From Brachybacterium sp. Z12 (GTDB lineage Bacteria > Actinomycetota > Actinomycetes > Actinomycetales > Dermabacteraceae), in contig NZ_CP060496.1 in assembly GCF_014400405.1 (NCBI RefSeq), positions 496,001 through 560,000 of the forward strand: a DNA stretch of 64,000 bases, read 5' to 3'. Position 1 is the first letter of the stretch. Each line of letters opens with the position of its first letter. The notes under the pieces are model-generated. The model made no database searches, was not told the origin of the DNA, and saw only the letters and a program-made list of their open reading frames with translations. This document shows positions 8,643-17,331 of this stretch, one piece after another. Made by a program: the position numbers and the translations under genes.

Positions 8643-9762
8643 TCAGCCGGCGAGCTGAACCCGCCGCGCCCCGGCGTACTCGCCGATCGGGTCGTACTCG
8701 GTCAGCGACATGATCTCCACGCTGCGCGAGGCGTTCGGGGCCTGCATGATCATGTCGTCCCCCACGTAGAGGGCGACGTGGCGGATCGAGTCGCCACCCG
8801 GCTCGGTCGCGAAGAACACCAGGTCGCCACGCTGCAGATCCTCCCGTTCGACGGCCTCGAGCCCGGAGTGGTTCATCTGGTCCCCGGCGTCGCGGTTGAT
8901 GCTGATGCCGTGATGGTGGAACAGCGTGTACGTGTACCCGGAGCAGTCGAAGCCGTAGGCGCTCACCCCGGCCCACAGGTACCGGAGGCCCAGGAACCGT
9001 TCACCGGTGGCGACGATGTCCTCGACCGTGGGCAGCGGCGGCTGCTGGCCGTGCTCGCGCACCACCACGTCCTGCGCGGGCAGGTACATCGGGCGACCGC
9101 CGGGGACCGCCACCCGCACGGCCTTCCCGGTGCGGCCGAGCACCGGCAGGATCGTGTCGAAGGAGACGTCGATCCCGGGATGGTTCCCCGAGGGTGTGCC
9201 GGTGAGGGTGCTGGTCAGGGCCGTGACTGTCGCGGTCGGGCCGGTGGCGGCGCGCCGGGCGAAACCCGCATCGGCCACGAGATGCACCGTCGGCACCCAG
9301 CCGGGGTAACCGCGCGGGTCACGAGGGGTGCCCTGGGCGGTGACCACGACATGCGCCCAGTCGCCGTCGATCTCGTCGACGATCACCTCGCTGCCGAGCA
9401 CAGCCTGTGACTCGAGCATCCCCGTCAGCCAGACCCGGGTCTCGGTGTCATGCATGTTCGCATTCCAGGCATCGAGGTCCACGGGGTTCGTGAGCGAGGG
9501 GTCATCGATGCCGGGCCGGTCCGTCGCGGGATCGACCCACAGGGTGGTGGCGGTGACCGCGACGTGGGCGACGCTGCCGGCCTCGAGGCCATCGCCGGCA
9601 GCTGGGCCCGGACGACCCGCAGGGGCGGGGCCGGGGGGAGTCCGCTGCAGCGGCCGGGGCGAGGCCGGCGAGCCCGGCGACGGCGAGTCCGGCGGTGCCG
9701 GTCGCGGCCAGGCGCAGGCCGTCCCGTCGGGTGAGGTGGTGAGCGGGGGTGTGCGGCGACAT
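8643..9762 (-). CDS. Tat-exported NlpC/P60 endopeptidase, YkfC-like (frame-broken near N-terminus)
   Basis: Rebuilt length is about 370 residues. The start ATG (9760-9762 complement) follows GAAGGAG. The N-terminus holds a Tat signal (TRRDGLRLAATGTAGLAVAG) ending APAAAA. SH3-like segments follow (GDWAHVVVTAQG, GYPGWVPTVHLV), then the NlpC/P60 domain with FDCSGYTYTLFHHHG (catalytic Cys) and IRHVALYVGDD (catalytic His). This resembles the gamma-D-glutamyl-L-diamino acid endopeptidase YkfC, which cleaves murein peptides to release L-Ala-D-Glu. The frame breaks in the signal/linker area (about 9600-9680). It is the last gene of the minus-strand operon with the dipeptide epimerase and DUF819 protein, which supports a murein-peptide recycling role. 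Confidence 0.8.
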
Positions 9763-9836
9763 GGTGTCTCCTTCGGGTCGATCTGGCAGTGGCAGTGGCG
9801 GTGGCGGTGGCTGTGTCAGGGGAGGGGAGCAGGAGC

Positions 9837-10964
9837 TCAGCGTTCACCTCCGGCGGGGTCGACGTCGGCCCTGAGCCGTTCGAGGCCGAGGCCCGGGCCG
9901 CCGGTGAGCCGGAGCCAGGCGCCGTCCTGGATGTAGCCGCCGGCGGGGACGTCGGAGGCGAACCAGGCCGGGGATCCAGATCGATCATGGTGATCGCGGG
10001 ATGCGCGATGGCCAGGTGCGCGGCGGCGGTGATCGAGATCCGCGGCTCCATCATCGCGCCGAGCATGCACTCGACCCCGGCGCTCTGCGCGACCTCCGCG
10101 ATGGCCAGCGCCCCGCGCAGCCCACCCGTCTTGGACAGCTTGATGTTCAGCAGGTCGCAGGCACCGGTGTCGACCAGGCGGCGGGCATCCTCGACGCTCC
10201 ACACCGCCTCGTCGGCCATGATCGGCAGCGACACCGCCGCGGTCACCCGTGCGAGTCCCTCGATGTTCGCCGCAGCGACCGGCTGCTCGACCAGATCGAT
10301 CGGCAGGCCAGCAGCCTCGAAGCCCGTGATGATCTCGATCGCCTGCGACGGTGACCAGCCCTGGTTCGCATCCAGCCGCAGCCGCGCGTGCGGGGCGGCG
10401 TCCACCACCGCGGCGAGCCGCTCCCGGTCCGCGGCGATGTCGTGGCCGAGCTTGATCTTCAGGATCTGCTCGCCCGCGGCGACCGCCTCCCGGGCATGCC
10501 GCGCCATCACCTCAGGATCCTCGAGCGAGATGGTCATGTCGTTCATCAGCCCGTCCTCGAGCCGCCCGCCCAGCAGCTCCACCAGCGGGCGGTCCGCAGC
10601 TCGTGCCCAGGCATCGTGCAGCGCGACCTCGAGGGCGGCCTTCGCGCTGGTCGCTCCCTCGAGCGCGGCGGCGACGCGGTCGCTGAGCCCGGCGACCGAG
10701 TCTGTGACCCCCTCGACCGCTGCGCGCAGCGGACCGGTCAGGGCGGCGGCGATGGTCTCGGCCGATTCCCCGGTGACCGCGACGGTCTCCGCCGCCGAGC
10801 CCTGACCGATCGTGCCACCGGCCAGCTCCACCTCCGCGACCACGTACTCGACGGACTCGGTGCGGCGGGCCGGTGACGAAGGGGCGCAGGGGAGCGCGGT
10901 GGCGGTGGCAGCGGACCGCCACGACGGTCAGCGGATTAGCTCCAGGGGCGTGCGGATCGGTCAT
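9837..10964 (-). CDS. ykfB: Dipeptide epimerase, L-Ala-D/L-Glu type (enolase superfamily; two frame breaks)
   Basis: About 375 residues rebuilt. Muconate-lactonizing-type enolase features: the KxK motif in ILKIKLGHD, metal ligands in LRLDANQGW, LVEQPV and IMADEAVW, and the C-terminal catalytic lysine in LLNIKLSKTGG. These match L-Ala-D/L-Glu epimerases, which convert the murein-derived dipeptide to L-Ala-L-Glu for degradation. The start ATG (10962-10964 complement) follows GGGGAG and lies 14 bp after the DUF819 stop. Frames break near 10865 (after TGPPHR) and near 9972 (before PAWFASDVPAGGYIQDG), with continuous homology otherwise. Cytoplasmic; it acts between uptake of dipeptide and peptidase cleavage. 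Confidence 0.8.
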
Positions 10965-10978
10965 GGTGCTCCCCTTCC

Positions 10979-12130
10979 TCACAGGTAGGACATCAGCTGG
11001 GCGGCGGCGAGCCCCACGAAGGTGCCCATGAACGAACCGATCAGGGCGTACAGGACGCCGACGGGCACCAGCTGCTTGTTGAACGCGGCCGCGACCACGG
11101 GGGCCGAGGCGATGCCGCCCACGTTCGCGGTCGAGGCGACCGCGAGGGAGAACAGCTCGGTCTTGGTGAGCTTCGCGTAGACCACCATCACGGCGGCATG
11201 GAAGGCCAGCACGATCGCGCCCATCAGCAGGTAGATCGGCGCCTGGGTGATCGCGGAGAAGTCCGAGCCGGAGGCGATCTGCCCGATCACCACGAACAGC
11301 ATCAGGGAGGCGACCTCGCTCGATCCCGCGGTCTTCCCCAGCGGGGTCACCGCGACGACGAGACCCAGCAGGGAGACGATGAGGATCGACCAGGTGGTGC
11401 CGTTGATGACCGCGCCGTACTCCGGCAGCAGCTCACCGAGCCAGATCGACAGGATCGAGATGAAGATCGCGCCGAACACCACGATGGACAGCGAGGAGAC
11501 GGTCACCGGGCGCTTTTCGTCCTCGAGCTCGCCGGCATGGGAGTCGAGGTAGGAGGCGTTCGCCTTCGTCCACTTGTTGAACTTCGGGGAGACCGCGACC
11601 GAGGCGAACATCAGCATCAGCCACACCGAGTAGCCGATCGTGTCGGTGATCAGCGCGTAGCCGAAGATGTTCTCGGGCGCCTGCAGGATGTCCTGCACCG
11701 CGACCATGTTCGCGCTGCCGCCGGTCCAGGAGGCCAGCAGCGCGCCGAACACCTTCCACGCCTCGGAGTGCACCGCGTTCTGGAAGATCGCGTGGACGAT
11801 GACCATGCCCGCGGACAGCGAGGCGGAGGCCACGAAGAAGGTCAGCAGCAGCTTCGGGCCGAGCCGGATGATCTTGCGGATGTCGCAGCCGAAGAGGAAC
11901 AGGAAGATCATCGCCGGCAGCAGCACGTCCTTGACCTGCGCGATGGGCTCACGGGTGGCGTCGTCCTGGCCGAACACTCCCACGGTGTTGAGGGTCGCGC
12001 ACAGCAGGTACATGAAGACCATGCCGGGCACGTACTTGAAGACTTTCCAGCCGGTGGTGCGTTCGAGCACGATCAGCACGCAGGACAGCGCCAGCAGGAC
12101 GCCGAGCATGAGCAGGCCGTCAGTGATCAC
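10979..12130 (-). CDS. DUF819 family integral membrane protein, candidate murein-peptide transporter
   Basis: 383 residues with about ten hydrophobic helices and no frame break. It resembles the DUF819 (YjcL-like) family. Conserved-looking segments are ASWTGGSANMVAVQDIL, with Gly/Ser/Asn residues in a helix break, and STANVGGIASAPVVAAAF near the end. The two related Gly-rich turns suggest an inverted-repeat transporter fold. GTG at 12130 is preceded by GGAG. It heads an operon with the dipeptide epimerase and NlpC/P60 peptidase, where other bacteria carry an oligopeptide ABC transporter. The inferred role is uptake of L-Ala-D-Glu or murein tripeptide; no biochemical function is known to me for this family. 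Confidence 0.8.
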   Translation of the reverse strand: MITDGLLMLGVLLALSCVLIVLERTTGWKVFKYVPGMVFMYLLCATLNTVGVFGQDDATREPIAQVKDVLLPAMIFLFLFGCDIRKIIRLGPKLLLTFFVASASLSAGMVIVHAIFQNAVHSEAWKVFGALLASWTGGSANMVAVQDILQAPENIFGYALITDTIGYSVWLMLMFASVAVSPKFNKWTKANASYLDSHAGELEDEKRPVTVSSLSIVVFGAIFISILSIWLGELLPEYGAVINGTTWSILIVSLLGLVVAVTPLGKTAGSSEVASLMLFVVIGQIASGSDFSAITQAPIYLLMGAIVLAFHAAVMVVYAKLTKTELFSLAVASTANVGGIASAPVVAAAFNKQLVPVGVLYALIGSFMGTFVGLAAAQLMSYL

Positions 12131-12172
12131 GGGGACTCCTCGATCGAAGGGGACGGGCCGCTGTCCAGGGAC

Positions 12173-12231
12173 AAAAAATCGGAAGCACCGATGAACGGCG
12201 CCTGCGGGCAGGCGCGTTCACGGTGCTTCCG
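12173..12231 (-). terminator. Strong intrinsic terminator of the DUF3870 gene
   Basis: On the minus strand an almost perfect 24-bp stem (12180-12231) is followed at once by six T residues (A run at 12173-12178 on the plus strand). Outer arms are CGGAAGCACCG and CGGTGCTTCCG. It sits between the DUF3870 stop and the DUF819 start, so the downstream operon needs its own promoter in the ~40 bases left, or read-through. Confidence 0.85.
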
Positions 12232-12280
12232 ACGGGATCCGGTTCGGTGAGGTTCCGGGCGGACGGCAGCGGGTATGCGG

Positions 12281-12601
12281 TTACGAGGTGGGATCGGCCG
12301 ACAAGTCGCGGTACTTCGCGGCGGCGCTGCGCACTGCGGCGGCGAGCGCCCTCTGCGAGGACCCGTGGTACCTGTCGGTGATCGACTCCACCAGCACATC
12401 ATCCTCGAGGAGCGAACGCCCCACCAGCAGTTCGCGGACGAACTCGACGGTGAGTGTCAACGTGGCGGTGCAATCCGCGGCGTGGATGACGTGGGACTCA
12501 GTATCGACCACGAGGCCGATGAAGAAAAGACCCCACTGCGAGGTGATCGGGTTGTTGGTCGGCGATTTCGCCTCGCCGGTGAGGTAGATGGTTCGCGACA
12601 T
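12281..12601 (-). CDS. DUF3870 family protein
   Basis: 106 residues, cytoplasmic. The pattern YLTGEAKSPTNNPIT, WGLFFIGLVVDTESHVI and HAADCTATLTLTVEFVRELLVG matches the DUF3870 family, which has no assigned function; the invariant-looking Cys at CTAT may be important. No clear Shine-Dalgarno lies upstream. Instead TAAGAT ends six bases before the ATG on the minus strand, which would place transcription start at the ATG (leaderless mRNA). The gene is bounded by terminators on both sides but codirectional with the DUF819 operon. Function unknown; the position hints at a link to dipeptide metabolism. Confidence 0.75.
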   Translation of the reverse strand: MSRTIYLTGEAKSPTNNPITSQWGLFFIGLVVDTESHVIHAADCTATLTLTVEFVRELLVGRSLLEDDVLVESITDRYHGSSQRALAAAVRSAAAKYRDLSADPTS

Positions 12602-12613
12602 GGACGGATCTTA

Positions 12614-12661
12614 GGTGCGGTCGGCGCCGGGGGCGATGCCTGGGCCGACGCCGACCGCACC
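12614..12661 (-). terminator. Hairpin terminator after the secreted repeat protein
   Basis: Perfect 13-bp arms (GGTGCGGTCGGCG at 12614-12626 and its complement at 12649-12661) start eight bases after the stop of the secreted repeat protein. There is no T run. The DUF3870 promoter-like TAAGAT abuts the hairpin. Confidence 0.6.
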
Positions 12662-12668
12662 GGAGTGA

Positions 12669-13644
12669 TCAGCGCAGGTTCGCCGGGCCCGAGAGCTCAG
12701 CAGCCTTCTCAGCGGCACCGCGGCGCTCGGCGCGCTTGCCGTCGAGCTCCTCCTGGTGGTCCTCCGCAGCGGCCTGGGCGCTCATCGTGCGGGCGGCGGG
12801 GGCCAGCTCGGCGAACTGGCCGGTGGACTCGCCGCGGACCCGGTTGTCGGCACCGGTGGGGGCCGGGGTTGCCCTCGCCGGCAAGATCGCCGCGGATGAT
12901 GGAGTCGCTGACGTCCGCCCCGTCGGTGGTGTCCGAGATGGTCAGGTCGCCGCCGAGGTAGTTGCCGTCCTCGCAGTCGATGAGGCTGCCGCCGGTGCCG
13001 ATCTGCACCCCGCCGTTGCCGGTGAAGATCGCGTCGCCGTCAACCTCGCTGCCGCACAGCGCGGAACCCTCCGTGGTTCCCGTGACGGTGAGGCTGCGGG
13101 ACAGGGTGGAGTCGAGGATGTCCGTGTACAGCGTGTTCTCGCTGGTCACGTGACCGCCGACGGTCACGGTCTCGAGGTGCACGAGCCCCTGGGCCACGGT
13201 CACGCGGCCTTCGATCGAGCTGTCGTACGAGTAGAGGAAGGGATCGGCGTCCTCGCCCTCACGGCCCACGTAGCTGCCGGCGACCGTGGAGTCGTCGAGG
13301 TAGACGCCGTAACCGCCCTGGGAGACGACGTTCCCACCGATGTCGGTGCCGGTCGCGTCGAAGTAGCCGTCGGCCTGCACGACCACGCGATCGGCGATCG
13401 AGGAGTCGGTGACCAGCAGGTCACCGCCCGACTGGACGCGGATCTCGCCCTCGACGGTCACGCCGGTCAGGACGCAGGAGGTGTCCTTGGCGACGCGGAG
13501 ATCGCCGGGGACGGTCACGTCGGAGGCCTCTCCGTCGCAGAAGGTGGTCAGAGCAGCGCTCGCGCTGCCGGCGCCGAGCGCGAGGCCGGCGGAGGCGAGC
13601 GCCATGGTGGACAGGGCGACTGCAGATCGAGAGAGGGTGCGCAC
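12669..13644 (-). CDS. Secreted protein with beta-helix-like repeats (one frame break)
   Basis: About 325 residues. The GTG start at 13644 is chosen because AAGGAG lies six bases upstream; it gives a clean Sec signal peptide (RTLSRSAVALSTMALASAGLALGAGSASA). The mature region is built of short repeats such as VTVEGEIRVQSGGDLLVTDSSI and VTVGGHVTSENTLYTDILDSTL, typical of right-handed parallel beta-helices, with paired cysteines near the ends (TFC, SCVL, ALC, DCED). The frame breaks near 12873, and the tail (NRVRGESTGQFAELAPA onward) is charged and helical. No enzymatic motif is seen. Possible roles are surface structure or adhesion; unproven. Confidence 0.6.
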
Positions 13645-13823
13645 GTCGAACTCCTTGTGCCGCATCCGGCTAAGGACGTCGGCGTGGGGTGGGGGATGGG
13701 ACGTTCCGCGCCGACCGTATCGACTCCGGGAGGCCCCCGCAATCGATTGCTCAGATTGTTCGAAAATTCGTCGCGCGCTGTCCATGTGCTGGAAAGCAAC
13801 ACCCTGGCGGGTATAGCCACTGG

Positions 13824-15302
13824 TCAGAGGGGCATGCGCACGTATGTCGTCTCGAGGAACTCGGCGATCCCCTCATGGGAGCCCTCCCTGCCCAGCCCGG
13901 ATTCCTTCACCCCGCCGAAGGGAGCCGACGGGTCGGAGGCGACTCCGAGGTTCACCGCGACGATCCCCGACTCGAGACGGGCCGTCACCTCGGTGATCTC
14001 GCGCAGGTCCTCGCCGGCCACGTAGGCCATGAGCCCGAACTCGGTGTCGTTCGCGGCGGCGACCATCTCGTCGATGTTATCGAGGATGGTCAGCGGGGCG
14101 AGCGGGCCGAAGATCTCCTCGCGATGCACGCGGGCGTCCTGGGGCACATCGGTCAGGACGGTGGCACGGTGGTAGAAGCCGTCGCCCTCGGGGCGGCCGC
14201 CGCCGGTGAGCACTCGCGCCCCGCGCTCGATCGCGTCGGCCGCGAGCTCCTCGACCTTCGCGACGGCGTCCTCGTCGATCAGAGGGCCGAGCGTGGTGCC
14301 CGGCTCCGCGCCCGGGCCGAGCACCAGCTGCTCGGTGCGCTCGACCAGCCGCCGGGTGAACTCCTCGGCCACCGCGGAGTGGACGTAGAAGCGGTTCGCG
14401 GCGGTGCAGGCCTCACCGTTGTTGCGGAACTTCGCGAGCATCGCGGCGTCGACCGCGACCTCGATGTCCGCCGAGGGAAGCACCAGGAACGGGGCGTTGC
14501 CGCCCAGCTCCATGGACGTCTTCAGCACATGCTCGGCCGACTGCGCGATGAGCGTGCGCCCCACCCCGGTGGAGCCGGTGAAGGACACCTTCCGCAGCCG
14601 CGGATCAACCATCAACGTCGAGGAGAGCCCCTTCGAATCGCTGGTCACGACACAGTTCACGACACCGTCCGGAACGCCCGCCTCGGCGAGGATCGCCATC
14701 AGCGCGAGCGAGGTCAGCGGGGTCTTCTGTGCAGGTTTGAGCACCACGGTGCAGCCTGCCGCGAGCGCGGGGGCGATCTTGCGGGTGCCCATCGAGAGCG
14801 GGAAGTTCCACGGAGTGATCAGCAGCGAGGGGCCGACGGGTCGGGCCACCGTCACGATCGCCTCGACGGCCGCCGGGGCGTGGCGGAAGCGGCCGGGCAG
14901 GCGCACCGCCTCCTCGCTGAACCAGCGCAGGAACTCTGCGCCGTACGTGACCTCGCCATAGGACTCCGCGAGCGGCTTGCCCATCTCGAGGGTCATCAGC
15001 GCCGCCAGGTCATCGGCCCGCTCATGGCACAGCTCGTAGGCGCGGCGCAGGATCTCCGAGCGCTCCCGCGGGGTGGTCGCGGCCCAGTCGGCCTGCGCGG
15101 TGTGCGCGGCGTCGAGGGCCTGCAGGCCGATCGTCGTGGCGTCGGCGTCGACGACCTGCGTGAGCGCCCGGCCGGTCGCTGGGTCGATCACCTCGAGCGA
15201 GGGGGTGCCGCCGAGGAAGCCGCCGCCCACGAAGGAGCTGCGCGGGGTGCGCTCGAGCAGGGCGGCGATGCGGGCGGTGGTCAGAGCGGGGCGGTCGGTC
15301 AT
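13824..15302 (-). CDS. gabD: NAD(P)-dependent aldehyde dehydrogenase, succinate-semialdehyde dehydrogenase type
   Basis: 492 residues, intact. Hallmarks: cofactor-binding ITPWNFPLSM and FTGSTGVGR, the general base in SMELGGNAPF, the catalytic Cys in NNGEACTAANRFYV, and EIFGPLAPL near the C-terminus. The overall pattern fits NADP-dependent succinate-semialdehyde dehydrogenase (GABA/4-aminobutyrate route), but substrate choice within this group is hard to predict. The ATG at 15302 has AGGAGG upstream and is preferred over an in-frame start 45 bases upstream. It is monocistronic or weakly linked to the GH15 gene upstream (93-bp gap). Confidence 0.8.
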   Translation of the reverse strand: MTDRPALTTARIAALLERTPRSSFVGGGFLGGTPSLEVIDPATGRALTQVVDADATTIGLQALDAAHTAQADWAATTPRERSEILRRAYELCHERADDLAALMTLEMGKPLAESYGEVTYGAEFLRWFSEEAVRLPGRFRHAPAAVEAIVTVARPVGPSLLITPWNFPLSMGTRKIAPALAAGCTVVLKPAQKTPLTSLALMAILAEAGVPDGVVNCVVTSDSKGLSSTLMVDPRLRKVSFTGSTGVGRTLIAQSAEHVLKTSMELGGNAPFLVLPSADIEVAVDAAMLAKFRNNGEACTAANRFYVHSAVAEEFTRRLVERTEQLVLGPGAEPGTTLGPLIDEDAVAKVEELAADAIERGARVLTGGGRPEGDGFYHRATVLTDVPQDARVHREEIFGPLAPLTILDNIDEMVAAANDTEFGLMAYVAGEDLREITEVTARLESGIVAVNLGVASDPSAPFGGVKESGLGREGSHEGIAEFLETTYVRMPL

Positions 15303-15395
15303 CGGAACGTCCTCCTGCGGTGGTGGGGGTTCGCTCCCAGTCTGCACCCGGGCCGCGGCCGAGGGGTGCTCGCCGACCGTCCGGCCGGGGCCGGC

Positions 15396-17280
15396 TCAGC
15401 CGTGCGCGGCGGCCAGCGCGTCCACGGCGCGGATCAGGCCCAGGTGGCTGAAGGCCTGGGGGAAGTTCCCGGCCATGCGGCGGGCGTCGACGTCGTACTC
15501 CTCGGCCATCAGGTGCAGGTCGTTAGTGCATTCCAGCAGGGTGGCCAGGAGTGTCTCGGCGTCCTCGACGCGCCCGGAGGCGGCGTACTGCTCGACCAGC
15601 CAGAAGCAGCACACCAGGAACGGGTGCTCGTCCCCGCTCAGACCGTCCTGGCCCTGGGTGCGATAGCGCAGGATCAGGCCATCGGCCACGTGCAGGTCCC
15701 GCTCGATCCGGGCGACGGTGGCGAGCATCCGCGGATCATCCGCGGGCACGAAGCCGGTGTGCGGGATCTGCAGCAGCGAGGCGTCCACCTCGCGCGAGTC
15801 ATAGGTCTGGGTGAAGGCGCCGTCCTCGCCCACGCCGCGCTCGAGCACCTCGGTGCGCACCTGCTCCCAGCAGCTGCTCCCACCGGGCGAGCTCCTCGGC
15901 GCTCGCATCCTGGCCGTGAGTGCGCACCGCGTCGATCGCGCGGTCGAACACCGCCCACACCATCACCCGGCCGTGGGTGAAGAACGCCGGCTCACCCCGC
16001 ATCTCCCAGATGCCCTGGTCGGGCTCGTCCAGGCGGTCGATCGTGAAGCGCACCAGCGCCTTCTGCAGCGGCCAGGACCACTGTGTCTCCTCGACACCGC
16101 CGTCCCGCATCATCGACAGTGCGATCATCACCTCGCCCACCACGTCGGCCTGGAACTGCCCTGCGGCGCCGTTGCCGATCCGCACCGGCTGCGAGCCCTC
16201 GTAGCCGGGCAGGTACCCGAGCTCCTGCTCGGGCAGTTTCCGGTCCCCGGTGATCGAGTACATGATCTGCAGACGCTCGGGATCGCCCGCGATCGCCCGC
16301 AGCAGCCATTCGCGCCACCCGGCGGCGGCGTCCACGTGTCCGTGCGTCAGCAGCGCCTCGAGGGACAGCGCGGCGTCGCGCAGCCAGCAGTAGCGGTAAT
16401 CCCAGTTGCGCTCCCCGCCGAAGTCCTCGGGGAGGCTGGTGGTGGCCGCGGCGACGATCCCGCCGGTGCGGCGATGGGTCAGCGCCCGCAGCACCAGCAG
16501 AGAGCGCTCCACCGGCCGGGCGTGCTCCTCGTCCACGCGCACCTGGCCCAGCCAGCCCGTCCACTGCGCGCAGGTGCGCTCGAGCTCGGTACGCGGATCC
16601 CGAGCCGGCGGCACCTCGAGCCAGGACGGGAACCACGTGAGGATCCAGGCGGTCTCCTCCCCGGCGCGCAGCCGGTGGCGTCCCTCATGGCAGCGACCCT
16701 CCCCGGCGGTGAGGGCCGGGCCGTGCAGCGCCACCGCGTCACCGCCCGCGATCGCGATCAGCACCGGCTCCCCGTCGACGTCCTCGCCCTTGCGCACCCA
16801 CGGCACGGCCAGGCCGTACTCGAAGCGGATCCGTAGCTCCTGGAGCACCTCGACCTCACCGCTGGTGCAGGCCACCATGCGGAACAGATCGGCATGGTCC
16901 TCGACATCCCCGCGCAACGAGGTGGCGGAGCCGGGAGCGCTGCCCGCACCGCCCGTCGCCTCCCCGCCCGGCGGGCCGACCACGGGTGAGTCGTCCTCCG
17001 CGATCGGCATGAACTCGGTGACCGTCGCGGCGCCGGTGGGGGAGCGCCACTGCGTCTCGAGCACCATCGTGCCCGGCAGGTAGCGGCGCGAGATCACCTC
17101 GCCGTCCGCGATCCGCAGCGACCAGTGGCCGTGCTCGTCATCCCCCAGCAGGGAGCAGAACACCGCGTCGGAGTCGAAGCGCGGCAGGCACAGCCAGTTC
17201 ACGTCCCCGTCGCGGGTCACGAGCGCCGTGGAGCGTTGGTCGGAGAGCAGTGCATGGTCTTCGATGAGCGGTGCGGCCAT
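15396..17280 (-). CDS. GH15 family glycosidase, trehalase/glucoamylase-like (one frame break)
   Basis: Rebuilt length is about 625 residues. The N-terminal beta-domain begins IEDHALLSDQRSTALVTRDGDVNWLC, typical of actinobacterial GH15 proteins, including characterised mycobacterial trehalases. The (alpha/alpha)6 barrel carries NWDYRYCWLRDA and LGYLPGYEGSQPVRIGNGA; the C-terminus ends with AYSHLG-type sequence (FPQAFSHLGLIRA). The frame breaks near 15870, just before EQVRTEVLERGVGEDG. No signal peptide, so cytoplasmic. Likely substrates are trehalose or alpha-glucan ends. It diverges from the RclA-like gene with a 51-bp shared promoter region. Confidence 0.8.
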
Positions 17281-17331
17281 GCCTCCAGTCCATCACGGGA
17301 CAGGTGCGCAGGGGAGGCCTACGGTGGACAT

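Noticed and set aside
8538..9410. Plus-strand frame starting in the palindrome between the two NlpC/P60-like genes
   Set aside because: It begins within the inverted repeat and continues as the antisense of the YkfC-like gene; no family resemblance.
11198..12250. Plus-strand frame opposite the DUF819 gene
   Set aside because: His/Asp/Gln-rich shadow of a membrane protein gene on the other strand.
13689..15980. Long plus-strand frame opposite the aldehyde dehydrogenase and GH15 genes
   Set aside because: Antisense shadow: low-complexity Gly/Arg/His composition, while the opposite strand encodes complete enzyme motifs.
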